DNA of 64,000 nucleotides, from positions 1,364,001-1,428,000 of the forward strand of contig NC_081549.1 of NCBI RefSeq assembly GCF_901000735.1, given 5' to 3'. This document shows positions 35,838 to 46,690 of the stretch, one piece after another (the stretch's first letter is position 1; each line of letters begins with the position of its first letter). The notes under the pieces are model-generated. The model was not told the origin of the DNA, made no database searches, and was given only the letters and a program-made list of their open reading frames with translations. Source of the DNA: Corylus avellana. Taxonomy: Eukaryota; Streptophyta; Magnoliopsida; Fagales; Betulaceae. Position numbers and translations under genes: made by a program.

Positions 35838-37295
35838 ATAATGTGAATGCTAAAAGCCTATTTAGTATTTATTCTTGCATTGCCCACAAGATTGGAATGT
35901 CTATAAAAGATGAAGAAACGAAAGACAACTAGACAGGAATTTGTACCTAAAAGGCTTCCATAGGACCCATCAGGATTGGGAAGAGAGCTGGAAGTCTATA
36001 ATGTGAATGCTAAAAGCCTATTTAGTATTTATTCTTGCATTGCCCACAAGATTGGAATGTCTATAAAAGATGAAGAAACGAAAGACAACTAGACAGGAAT
36101 TTGTACCTAAAAGGCTTCCATAGGACCCATCAGGTTAAGGAGAATTTGGAAGTAGGGGTGTAAGCAGTAGAACTGAGGCAGAGGCACCATTGATGGGGCT
36201 TGGCTCGTTTAAGAATTTTACTCATTTCGAGTTGAGTCGAGCTTAAGGGCATGAAACCAAAAAATGTTCCCGGTAATAATAAGTCAGTAGAACCCATTTC
36301 ATGGTGGCTCTTATATTTAATGTTTTTGTTTTTAATTTTTTTTTTAACTTCAAGTACTCTTAAACGGCTTAAGAAGTTAGTTTGCATATGAGTATTTGCT
36401 TAGCCTGACTAGTCGAGTATGGAGCCTGAGTCAATACAGCAAGGCATTTGGTTTCAAAGATAGAAGATATGCATCCTTTTATAGATAAGCAAACTTGAAG
36501 ATTGATGTTTTCTTAACAATGTGGGACAAGTTAACATGTTGCATTCAAACTGCATTGGGACAACACCCCCTACAAAAAAATATTTTTTTAACGTTTCTCT
36601 CTCAATCCGCCTCACCAGTCACAACGGATCTTCCACTTAAACTCTCATTTTTCACTCTCTCACTCTCACTCACCAGACAGGTAGTGATAGTGTTTGGGTC
36701 TGTTTGATTCTTCAATAGTTTATGCCTTTCGCAATCTCCCTCAATAGTTTCTGTTTGATTCTTCTTCCTTTTGTTTGGATATGCTCTAATTGAATCGAGG
36801 TCTTTTTAATGATTGCTCTCTCTCTCTTTGATCACGAAGGATCTAGAATTTTCCATTCTCTAACGCTTAAATATAAATGCAATTTTAAGGTTTTAATAAT
36901 TATGAGATTTATAATTAATTATGTATTACTTAGTTTATATATATATATATACACACTCGAGCTTATAAGAGCTGTTCACGAGCTTAGCCGAGTCGAGCCG
37001 AGCTTGCTTCATTTAATATTCGAGCTACGATTTGTGTTCATGAAGTGCTTCATTTAATATTCGAGTCGAGCACGAGCCGAGCCCGAACTTGCTCGCGAGA
37101 CGCTTCGCTCACTTAACAGCCCTAGCTGGAAGTCTATAATGTGAATGCTAAAAGCCTATTTAGTATTTATTCTTGCATTGCCCACAAGATTGGAATGTCT
37201 ATAAAAGATGAAGAAACGAAAGACAACTAGACAGGAATTTGTACCTAAAAGGCTTCCATAGGACCCATCAGGATTGGGAAGAGAGCTGGAAGTCT
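35838..37295 (-). pseudogene. Pseudogene 2: 160-bp exon-1 end triplicated, one unit split by a hAT-like element
   Basis: Three near-identical units begin ATAATGTGAATGCTAAAAGC at 35838, 35998 and 37136 (period 160 bp). Read on the minus strand, each contains the end of exon 1 of the HAD-like family (SSLPNPDGSYGSLL followed by a GTACAAAT donor) plus intron-1 sequence. The second unit is interrupted at 36153-37124. Nothing else of the gene remains. The near-identity of the units indicates recent duplication. Confidence 0.75.
36153..37124. mobile_element. hAT-like non-autonomous element (~970 bp)
   Basis: Termini TAGGGGTGTAAGC (left) and the reverse complement of TAGGGCTGTTAAG (right). The flanking 8-mers TTTGGAAG (36145-36152) and GCTGGAAG (37125-37132) match at 6 of 8. 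The uninterrupted 160-bp units on both sides show the original site. The interior is rich in GAGCCGAGC/CTCGAGC words. 8-bp duplications and TAGGG-type ends fit the hAT superfamily. No transposase ORF. Confidence 0.65.
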
Positions 37296-37391
37296 TTTAA
37301 TTATCTACGCAATTAATTATTTTGGACTTAATTTAATTTTTTTTGTCAATAATTTAAGTCCAAAATAATACACATTGCGTAGATAATTAAA
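37296..37391. repeat. ~96-bp hairpin
   Basis: TTTAATTATCTACGCAATTA...TTTTGGACTTAA on the left is the near-perfect reverse complement of TTAAGTCCAAAATAATACAC...GCGTAGATAATTAAA on the right, with only a short AT-rich loop. It lies directly after the third 160-bp unit and may be a tiny MITE. Confidence 0.75.
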
Positions 37392-37439
37392 TTATTGACA
37401 AAAAAAAAAAAAAAACCGAGAAGAAACCAAACTAGCCAT

Positions 37440-37828
37440 ATCAATTGAATTGTTCCGTTAAAACACATGCTTAAATTCTTTACAATCCTTTCATTAAACA
37501 GACCATATTTGATATTCCCACTTCAAATTCTTTAAAGAAAAATTTCATTCTTCTTCCTAATAATCTAAAGCATCAAGGTACAAATCATCCATTGCGATAT
37601 TTAAATTATCACAATAGTCACACCACCATAGGTCAAAATCATCCCATAGACAACCAAAATCATCTACTACGTCAGTTTCTTCAAAGCCATAGTCATACAA
37701 CAGACCACCAAAATCATCTGCTGCGGTAGTTTCTTCATCAAAATAGTCACCCCAACCACAATCACCATCTGGCTCATCGCTAGAGTCGTACTAACCGATT
37801 GCCATCTTTGCTAATACGAGACTAATAG
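37440..37828 (-). pseudogene. Pseudogene 3 of the HAD-like array (early stop, acidic repeat expansion)
   Basis: Minus-strand ATG at 37828 (AAG-ATGGCAATCGGTTAG) runs into a stop at codon 5. Beyond it, in the same frame, is an expanded Asp/Glu-rich stretch with repeated units like YFDEETTAADDFGGL, YDYGFEETDVVDDFGCL, WDDFDLWWCDYCDN, ending at another stop. Fragments of exon 2 (KEFEVGI) and exon 3 (CLMKGL) then follow fused without introns. The promoter-like block upstream (37870-38050) is preserved. Confidence 0.75.
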
Positions 37829-38266
37829 AAAAAGGGTTGATTTGAATAAGAAATAGGGGGTTTTGCAGATGGGTTATTTATATAGTAGAAGGTTGCCAAC
37901 TTTTGGGCTTCTGTAATTAACTACAACGGATGGTTTCCCCGTAATTAAGTGGTTTCTGGGGGGAGCATTGAGATTATCAAAATTTGGTTCAGACAGAGAT
38001 AAACATGTTTAAACGAAACGATACATATCCTCAATATAATTAATGGAAGTTTTAATTTCATATTAGTTAATTTTTTTAAAAAAAATTCGACAAGTTAAAC
38101 AAAATGCCAATCATAGAAAACATGCATAGACATTAAGTGCTTGATGAAACAAAAGCAATCACACTAGAGCAAGCTATGATATTTTTAATTTAAACTTAGT
38201 ACAGATAACATAAGATAGAAAAGATCTCAGAAATGTATTTCCTTGTGATCCGTTTCAGTAGTTTGT

Positions 38267-39508
38267 TCATTCCTTGTGAAAATGGCTGATAATCCTGGAA
38301 TAGTACTCCCAATCAGAATGAGCAGAGGTTATTGCAGACTTCCCAAACGGATGTTCTTTCACATAAGAAGGAATATCATCTGCATCGGCCAGTCCTTCCA
38401 AGTACACACGAAGATCACCACTGGGACCTAGCACAGGAGATTACAAGGAAGTTTACTTTCAAAAATCCAACTTAAGCATTAATTATAAGATATCATTAAG
38501 GAATAGTACTGGTTTTATGTTCTTAATTACCTAATGCAGTATCACCAACTTGGTCAGCTATGTATTTATTCGGAAATATTGCAGTATGAGGCTGCAGAAA
38601 AATTCAAAACAAGAAACTTTAATATAAGAAACTCAAATTACAGTAAACACTAAAAAGCTTTGGAAGAGATTGATTATCTTACAGGGTTCAGCAAGGTCTT
38701 GTATGGAGTATCATCTATCAGCAATGTGTTTGATTCTGAATAGTGTTCATAGAAATTCCAAATTTTGTTCAACTCTTTAAAAAAAATTGGCTTGTCCTTC
38801 TTCTCCAAGGTCTTGAACCCAGAATCAGTGCATTGAGATTGGTCCTACAAAGTCCAAAATAATTAATTAGCAAGATATTTAGATTAAGAGAGAAAACAAG
38901 AAAGAACATTATTATTTATACATACCCAAATAAATAAAAGCTTGCTTTTCAAACCTTTCATTATAGAGTCCAAGGTGCTGTTCAGATACCATCTATGACC
39001 AATGCAGACGACTTAAAATTAGTACATAAGCAAAAATGCAAAACATAAGAAACTTCAATGCATTCTGTGGCTTAGTGAGTTAGTTTTACTCACCTCGTTG
39101 CAGAAGACCATATTCCCACTTCAAAATTTTCAAAGCAAAATTCAATGAACTCTTCATAATGAGGCCTCTTGTAAACTGAACAAAACAGAGATTTTGATAA
39201 ATGATTAGCTGCAACAGAACATGAAGGCAAAATAATACCTTAAAATAATAAAGACAAGGTTATATACTTAAAATGCTTCCAGGGGATGCATCAGCATTGC
39301 GAAATGTTGGGATGCTGGACTCGTCAAGACGGTGTACCCTGTGGCACAGCAAGCCTCCAACGTCAAGAACAAGAAGTTTCTTTCTAGGAAGAAGGGTAAG
39401 CTTCTCTAGTGACAGGCTACAATCAAGATCATCTCCTGCGTCTTGTTTATCATCGCTGTGGTTAGAACATGCAAATTTGTTTTTCATGTTCGTGATCTTT
39501 TCTGCCAT
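38267..39508 (-). CDS. FCP1/NIF-like HAD-fold protein, array copy B (intact, 6 exons)
   Basis: Exons (minus): 39508-39268, 39175-39094, 38992-38926, 38844-38683, 38591-38531, 38427-38267; 257 aa, phases identical to copy A. Conserved blocks: RKKLLVLDVGGLLCHRV (42-58), IYKRPHYEEFIEFCFENFEVGIWSSATRW, TLLIDDTPYKTLLNP, PHTAIFPNKY, tail HFHKE. In the HAD motif I the first Asp is kept (Asp49) but the second, the usual general acid/base, is Gly51; so activity is doubtful but less clearly lost than in copy A. An upstream in-frame Met exists, but MAEK at 39508 is preferred because every copy starts there. A probable 5'UTR intron (39514-40007: donor CAAG|GTGAGTC, acceptor ATACAAG) separates it from a non-coding exon near 40008-40150. 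Confidence 0.85.
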
Positions 39509-39513
39509 CTTCG

Positions 39514-40007
39514 CTTGTATGAACAGAATGGAAAATGTTTGATTGGAATAAGAAAAGAAAAATATTATCTTGCATGGTACATATTTGCGACAGACCAAGC
39601 TAATTAAGAAAAGAAAAAATATTTTCAGATCAATCCATTGATGACAATAATTTTTTAAAAATAAGTCAATCTATTCAATCAATATCAATATGAATTTTAA
39701 CTAACAGCCAGTGCTAACAACAGTAACTAGCCCAGATGGAAATCAAAAATCCATATCTGTGGCTGTGTAAACTCTTCCTTCTTCTTCTCTGTCTTCAAAC
39801 TAATTTCAGTACAACTTCTCAATTGAAGTGAATACGAAGCAGAACTGTAACATTTTGAGACTTTTAGCATAAACAGGAAATATAATGATACATACAGACA
39901 GACAGACTACTGCACAAATTTATTAACGAAAATCAACAGGAAATATCAAGTAAACAGAGGAAAAACAGAGGATTACAAGAGTTTAGGAAATTAGGACTGT
40001 GACTCAC
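39514..40007 (-). other. Probable 5'UTR intron of copy B
   Basis: Minus-strand donor TCAAG|GTGAGTCAC (exon end 40008) and acceptor TTCATACAAG directly followed by CGAAG-ATG. The upstream leader (about 40008-40150) is pyrimidine-rich on the minus strand, as expected of a plant 5'UTR. Splice-site inference only. Confidence 0.4.
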
Positions 40008-40199
40008 CTTGATTTTGATTTTTCTAAGAACCCCGCCGGACCCAAAAGGAACAAAAGTTATGGAGAGTGCTCAGAGAGGGAGAGAATAAGAGATGGAGGC
40101 TATGGAAATTATGGAATGGTGGATGGAGGCTATGGAGCAGGTAGGAGAAGGAATATATATTTCTTTTTTAAGGTACTGGTAACTTGGGTAAAAGTAGGA

Positions 40200-41385
40200 G
40201 AATTTTTTTTTTTTAGAGTGCCGTGTCAGTGTGGAACAAGTTTGGAGAAAAGCAAAAAAAAATTTTTTTTTTCTTAAATCACAGCACCCCTAAAGCACAA
40301 CGCGGCTCCGCTACTGCTGCCACTATCACGTCAATCTGGTATAACGAGTGTAGGATGGAGTGTATTATATAGTGTTAGAACAGTTTTTGATATGGTGTGG
40401 ACTACGCACTTTTCGGGGCCTTCTATATCTGCAATATGTTGTCATACACTCCAAAATTGTTACAAAAGAACAAGAGTGTCACTCCAATGCATAAGTCAGT
40501 TCTATGGAGAAAAGTAATATTATGCACAAAACTTGAGAAATTAGTTCCATATCTTCGTACTCTTGAGGGTGAGAGATTATAAGATATTTCAAGATACTTT
40601 TGTATCTTGTGTAGGGTCTATTTATAGGCCGAAGAATTGAGGTAGATTTGACTAGTTCTCCTTATTTGAGTTGATTTGAGAGTCGACTAAGTTGGAGTTG
40701 GACTTGAGCTCCTACTCCAATTTAAGACTTTGAGTAAGATTTTGTAGCCCAGATTATTTCAATAGAGCCCACTTACATTATATCTCATGCTATTTAATTA
40801 ATAGCTCTGTGGGCTTATTGTTGGCCCTAAGGCCCAAAATCTAATGCGCTTGTAGTGCAAAAATATTCTCAATATATAGCACTACTCATTGGTTAATGAA
40901 TGGTTTCGGGATCAAAATCATCTCTATTTCCTTTTATCTATAAGATTTTGTTTTGTGACATCTAATAGTATATATAATTATTTAAAACTTTTAAATGATG
41001 TGACCGCATATAAACTATTACATCTTGCGATTTTGAGGACTACTTCAAAGCGACAGTTTAATTAAAAATTGTCTTCAAAGTGGAGAGAAACTTTATATCA
41101 AGTAACAATTTGCAGTTAATTTCTAGGTTGCCTTTTGTGTTCTTAGCGATTTGATAAATAAAAATGAAAATCAAATGCTACTATATTGACTTTCACACGA
41201 AACAAGCAGGCCGTGGAGACTCCAGTGAATAGGATGACCTTTGAATCGACTATGATTATAAAGATTTGGTTCTGTTGAGGCCCATATATGGCTGCAAGCA
41301 TTTGGGCCTCATTCCAAGTTGGACGATTCATGGGCTATGGGCCGGCACCCAATAGCCGAGTCGACGACGTGTAACCATAAAAATA
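40200..41385. other. Intergenic, no gene recognised
   Basis: AT-rich DNA between copy B and the leader-like region at 41386. It includes poly-T around 40205-40220 and 40262-40275. A 61-codon ORF at 40397-40582 has no recognisable similarity. Confidence 0.45.
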
Positions 41386-42070
41386 AAACCCTAATTTTCC
41401 ATGGCGGCGACCACACAAGCAGCCCCTCTAAAACTTTTTGTCATTCTCAGCCGTCCGATTAAGTCCAACGACATGGATCAAACCCATTGAACCACCTATA
41501 AATAACCCTCGTAAACACCAAACAAACACAATAAGGGCTTAGGGTTTCTCTGTCATCTTCGCCGTCTTCTAGGATTACCTCTGTTTTCCCTTCTTGGTTA
41601 CCCTGGCCTCTCTTCTATTTTTAAGTTCTCTTTGAACTGTGTTTTGATTCTTTTGAAATTGGTTATAGATTTTATATTTCGATTTTGTTTTCTTGTTGCA
41701 TTTCGTTTCGGATCCGCTGAGAATACGTGACAGGGGATTATGATCCAATCCCTTACTTAAGTAGGAGCAAACTATACGGTGTTTGCAAATTCCTAAGTTA
41801 ATGTCACAAAGCAATTACTGTTGACGCTGATGGTCCTCCCAATTCTGTTGGGAGAGCTCCTCCGTTGACGGGTGTCTCATATTCCATTGTCTTGTGGAGT
41901 AGCGTCGCTGCCTTTACCACGTAGAACTGGCCATGAGACATACATTCAGTACATCTTTCTACTTTGATTTATTCTTGATTTTGATTTTGCTATTCTGAGT
42001 CTTTATTACCGATATTTGGTACCTTCGCAATGTTGTTTTTTGTTTTTGCTGTGTCTTATTTCCAATTTTT
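41386..42070 (+). promoter_or_regulatory. Telo-box/TATA promoter and leader-like region without an ORF
   Basis: Contains the telo-box AAACCCTAA (41386-41394), TATAAATA (41497-41504) and, about 40 bp on, TTAGGGTTT (41540-41548) followed by a pyrimidine-rich leader (TCTCTGTCATCTTCGCCGTC). This layout is typical of plant ribosomal-protein or translation-factor genes. No coding exon follows. Around 41835-41950 there is a small hairpin (CTCCCAATTCTGTTGGGAG) and a longer-range pair (TGTCTCAT with ATGAGACA), so a structured non-coding RNA is possible. Part of the downstream sequence (ACATTCA...TCTTTCTAC) is repeated at 44187-44300. Function unknown. Confidence 0.4.
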
Positions 42071-42249
42071 TTGTTTGATCTGTTTTTTCGGGTTTGCGAT
42101 TATTGGCTTCTTTAAGTAATTAGAATTAGTTTTTTAACATATTAATCCTTTTTAGGGTTAATTACCTTTGTTTAATCCTTATTGTTTTATTGAGGACCAA
42201 GCCTTATTCAAAAGAACTCAATAAGGCTTGGTCGTTTTATTGTTCTCAC

Positions 42250-43121
42250 CCAAAGCATCATCACCTACTTGGTCAGTCTTGTGAACTTGTACTCAATGGG
42301 AAATATTGATGTATGAGGCTGCAAGAAAAAAACAATTAAATAAGATACACAATTAACTTGGTATTATACTCTAAAACCATTCGTAGATAGTGGTTATGTT
42401 ACAGGGTTTAGTAAGGCCTTGTATGGATTGTCATCAATCAGCAAAGTGTTTGATGCAGAATATTGGATTCTGCGATTATCTGCAAGTTTCTTCAACTCTT
42501 TCAAAAAGATGGGCTTGCGCTTGTTCTCCAAGGCTTTAAACCCAGAATCAGTACATTCCTCTTGATCCTACAAAATCCAATTTAACAAAATATAAAGATT
42601 TTACACACAAAGTGAGAGAGAGAGAGAGAGAAAGAGAGAAGTACCAAGCTTTACTTACCCAAGCAAACAGAAGCTTGCTTCTCAATCCTTTCATTATGCA
42701 GTTCAAGGCGCTGTCCAAATACCATCTACTTGCCAATACAGATTACATAAGGAACTTCATGAAATTTCATGAAATCTTCACAATAGGGCCTCTTGTGAAC
42801 TGAAGGAGGAAGAAATTATGACTTATGATTAATGATAATTGAAGAATAATTACATCATAACATAAAGACAAGAAATTTCTACCAAAAAAGCTTCCATAGG
42901 CCGCATCAGCTTTGCTAAATCTTGTTCTTGACCAACCACGACGGTGTACCCTGTGGCATATATAGCAAACCTCCAAGGCCAAGAACAGGAAGTTTCTTCC
43001 TAGGGCCAATGTTCAACTTCTCTAGCGATTGGCCACAATCATCTTCTGCGTCGTCTTGTTCATCATTGCTAGAGTCATTACATACACTTTTGTCTTTCAA
43101 GTTTGAAACCTCTTCTGCCAT
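42250..43121 (-). pseudogene. Array copy C: HAD-like pseudogene (frameshifts, exon 2 deletion, no exon 6)
   Basis: Exon 1 (43121-42883) starts MAEEVSNLKDKSVCND but has a 4-bp TATA insertion (about 42957-42964) in the segment coding for GGLLCHRV, shifting the frame. Exon 2 (from 42799) is cut short by a deletion that fuses it to the end of intron 2. Exons 3 (about 42725-42660) and 4 (42567-42403, one extra codon) are clean. Exon 5 (42318-42250) has an 8-bp insertion. No exon 6 is found downstream. The promoter block with TATA is retained at 43155-43440. Confidence 0.8.
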
Positions 43122-43475
43122 CTTAATTTGCTAATACGAGAAAAGAAAAGGTTTGCAGATCAATGAGTTATATATATAGCAGAAGGTTGCCAACTTTCGG
43201 GCTTCTGTCATTAACTACTACTCATGGTTTTCCAAGCAAAGCGATGTGGCCATTGGCTTTTACACGTCGTTTGGTGATTCTACCTTTTCGAAGTAGTTCA
43301 TTCGCGCATTGGCTAATGTGGTAATTAAGTGGTTTCGCGGGGAGCATTGAGATTATCAAAATTTGGTTCAAACAAAGAAAAACATGTTTAACGAAACGAT
43401 ACATATCCTCGATCGACACAATGGAAGTTGTATACCTGGAATAACTTCACTTGTGCAAACATGTAAATTTATGAT

Positions 43476-43646
43476 TGGAAATGCTAGGTGTTCTTCTAGT
43501 ATTTTTCCAACTGTGATATGACTTTTAAAATTGTCGTTGAATTTGAGATTATCATTATTAACTTTTAATCTATTTGTGATTTTAAAAGTCACATTACAGT
43601 TGAGAAAACACTAGGAGAATATTAGAAGAACACCAAGCGTTTTCCA
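43476..43646. mobile_element. 171-bp palindromic MITE (GGTGTTCTTCTA type)
   Basis: Left TGGAAATGCTAGGTGTTCTT matches the reverse complement of the right end (AAGAACACCAAGCGTTTTCC). The interior TATGACTTTTAAAATTGTC pairs with GATTTTAAAAGTCACATTA. Near-complete hairpin, non-coding, belonging to the same loose family as 50613-50799. Confidence 0.7.
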
Positions 43647-44589
43647 TTTATAATACTATCATACTAGAAAAAGGTTAGGCTTTAACGTAATGTTGAATGA
43701 TCAACTCTTGGTTCGGATCAACTGTACTCTTTCCGACTATTTTTTTTTTTTTTTTTCTAAACTGATTCGGAGAAAATTATTCATATTAGTTTATAAAATT
43801 GTTATATGTTCTTTGAATATATGAAAACGCAAATTATTAAAAAAACAAAAGAGCATGTGTCTATTACATTAAAAAGACATGATAATTTTACAGATTTGGT
43901 TAAAAAAATTATTTCAACTCAGTTTGAAAGTTAAACTCTTTCTATACCATTCATAATGACTTGACCAACTTCCATAAATTGAAAATTGAAGAAGGTAATC
44001 ATCGTCTTTGGTGGAACATAATCGATGCCTCTATTTCAAGTAAAGTAGAGATGAATTATTTTATAATCCAAATTAACTTGTACAATATTTAACAATGCAT
44101 ATGGTTTGCCACATCATTTAATTTTTTTAAATAATGTTAAACCATGTTACATGTACACAGTTAGATATTATAAAATTTAATTTAAACCATGAGAGATACA
44201 TTCATTATATCTTTCTACATTGATTTGTTCTTGTTTTTATTTTGTCGTGTTTTGAACATTTGTTACCTTCGCAGTCTTGTTTTTGTTTTTGCTGTGTCTT
44301 TAGATCGTTCGAGTTTCATTGCTTTACAAATGTCATCGCATAAGACCTTAAGATTACCATTAATTGAAAATTATAAGCCCAAAAAAAATAAAAAAGATAC
44401 ATCCAAAAGGTGCTTAACATTAATTAAATTCCACATGTGAAACAAAATGCTAAGCATAGATTAATACATAGGGATTTTAATAGAGTAGCACTAGCTTATT
44501 TCAACATAAAAAAGAGAGATAAGACTTTTTTCCTAAGGCAGCACGATGGGAATGAAACATATTTGCTTATGATCTTTAAGGTAGCTAGC

Positions 44590-45855
44590 TCAATCCTCCT
44601 GTAAATGGCGAATAATTTCGGAATAGAAATCCCAATCAGAGTGAGTAGGGGTTATTGCAGGCTGCCCAAAAGGATGATCTTTCACATAAGAAGGAACATC
44701 ATCTGCATCCGACAGTCCTTCCAAGTACAGACGAAGATCACCTCTAGGACCTAATGCACATTATTATATGCAACATAAATTAAGAAATTCAACTGAAATC
44801 CAAAGATATAAATAAATCAAAATTATTTATTTGTTCTCTCACCTAAAGAATCTTCACCAACTTGGTCAGTCTCGTACTCGTTGGGAAATATTGCTGTATA
44901 AGGCTGCAGGAATTAAAAAAAAAATTGCATAAAATACACTGTATAAAGAATTAAGTTGTATTAAACACTAAGACCTTATGAAGATAAAGGTTATAAATTA
45001 CAGGGTTTAGCAAGGCCTTGTATGGATTGCCATCAATGAGCAACGTGTTTGTTGCAGAATATTGAATTCTGAGCTTCTCCAGCTTCTTTAACTCTTTCAA
45101 AAAGACGGGCTTTCTCTTGTTCTCCAATGTCTTAAACCCAGAATCAGTGCATTCATCTTGGTCCTACAAAATCCAATTTAACAAAATATGATGTTAAGAA
45201 CAAAGAGAAAGATCGATAGAGAGAGAGAAGTACAAATTAAAGATTACTTACCCAAGCAAAAACAAGCTTGCTTTTCAAACCTTTCATTATAGAGTCCAAG
45301 GCACTGTCAAGATTCCATCTACTTACCAATACAGAGATTACTTAAAATAAGTAAATCAGCAAAAATGCTAAACATAAGAAACTTGAATGGAAAAAAAGAA
45401 ATGCAAATTCTGTGCATGGCTTATTAATTTCTACTCACTCCCTTGCAGAAGACCATATTCCCACTTCAAAATTTTCAAGGCAAAATTCCATGAATTCTTC
45501 ACAATAGGGCCTCTTGTAAACTGAAGGAGGAAGAAGTTTCGATTAATGATTAGTGCTGGAACAGTGAACAACGAGGAATAATTACACGATAACATAAAGA
45601 CAGGAATTTCTAGCTACCAAAAAAGTTTCCATAGGAGACATCAGATTTGCCATATCTTGTCATTGACCAAACACGACGGTGTACCCTGTGGCATAGCAAG
45701 CCTCCAAGGCCAAGAACAAGAAGTTTCTTTCTAGGACCAATGTTCAACTTCTCTAGTGAAAGGCCACAATCATCTCCAGCGTATTCTTCATCATCGCTAG
45801 AGAGATACCATTCATCTTCGCTTGATGAAAAACAAATATTATCAAATCGTCCCAT
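44590..45855 (-). pseudogene. Array copy D: HAD-like gene with a single 1-nt frameshift
   Basis: Exons (minus): 45855-45618, 45520-45439, 45318-45252, 45164-45002, 44903-44843, 44750-44590. Start MGRFDNICFSSSEDEWYLSS, stop after RHLQED; every splice site and phase matches copies A and B. Exon 4 is 163 nt instead of 162 because of one extra T (plus strand, CTTGTTTCTCC at 45117-45126 where copies A and C have CTTGTTCTCC), which brings an early stop. HAD motif I is GLGG (Gly49, Gly51) and motif IV reads IDG rather than IDD. Otherwise it looks freshly intact with a TATA box (CTATATAAATAA, 45921-45932), so a sequencing error is a real alternative. Confidence 0.8.
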
Positions 45856-45919
45856 CTTTTGCTATAACGAGAAAAGAAAAGGGTTGATTTGAATAAGAAA
45901 TAGGGGGTTTTGCAGATGG

Positions 45920-46210
45920 GTTATTTATATAGCAGAAGGTTGCCAACTTTTGGGCTTCTCTCATTAACTACGTACAACGGATGGTTTTCCAAGGTTCAGG
46001 TTTATAGAAAGTGATGAGCCTATTGCCTTAGGCTTTTACACTTGGTTTGGTGATTCTACCTCTTGGAAGTAGTTCCATGGCGTATTGGTTAATTAATGTG
46101 GTAATTAAATGGTTTCTGGGCCGAGCATCGAGATCAAAATTTGGTTCAAACAAAGAAAAACATGATTAAACGAAACGATACATATCCTCAACACAATTAA
46201 TTAATGGAAG
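45920..46210 (-). promoter_or_regulatory. Upstream block of copy D with TATA box
   Basis: Minus-strand CTATATAAATAACCC about 65 bp before the ATG, followed upstream by the family-specific block (TTGCCAACTTTTGGG, GGAAGTAGTTCCATGG, TGGTTTCTGG, TTTGGTTCAAACAAAG). The block is shared with pseudogenes 1 and 3 and copy C but not found upstream of intact copies A and B. Confidence 0.6.
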
Positions 46211-46445
46211 TTGTGTACCAGGAATAACTCCGCTTCAAAATTTATGATACTATTTTGCTTTTGAAATTCACAAAATGCATATTGAATGATCAACTGTAGC
46301 GTTTTGGACTGAGTTTTTTTTCTAAATTGGTTCAGAGAAAATTATTCTACATATTCTTTGAAAATCTGAAAACACATACTATTAAAAAATAAAACATATA
46401 CTTATCGTAAGGCACTTGTCTATGACATTAATTAAAAAGGCACAT

Positions 46446-46690
46446 AGTGGAAGGGGCAAAGCTTCTGCTCAACACGGCATGCCATTGGGAAGCAAAACAT
46501 GTTAGAAGAACTGGCAACGAGACTGCTCACTATCTTGCAAGGTTTGCTTTGAGTTGTAATGATCAGGAGCAATCTTGATATCTAGAATGCCTTTCATGTA
46601 TCAAGAAGATTATTCTTGTTGAGCATGAACGTTTTTATTAATACAAGCTTGGATTCCCATTTCAAAAAATAAAAAATAAAATAAAATTAT
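46446..46690 (+). mobile_element. 5'-truncated LINE fragment (RNase H C-terminus plus A-rich tail)
   Basis: In one plus frame (about 46490-46640) the sequence reads KHVRRTGNETAHYLARFALSCNDQEQ, a stop, then YLECLSCIKKIILVEHERFY. This matches the C-terminal RNase H-like region of plant non-LTR retrotransposons. It is followed by an A-rich tail. Flanks AAAGGCACAT (46436-46445) and AAAGACACAT (46691-46700) match at 9 of 10 as a target duplication. Dead fragment. Confidence 0.75.
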
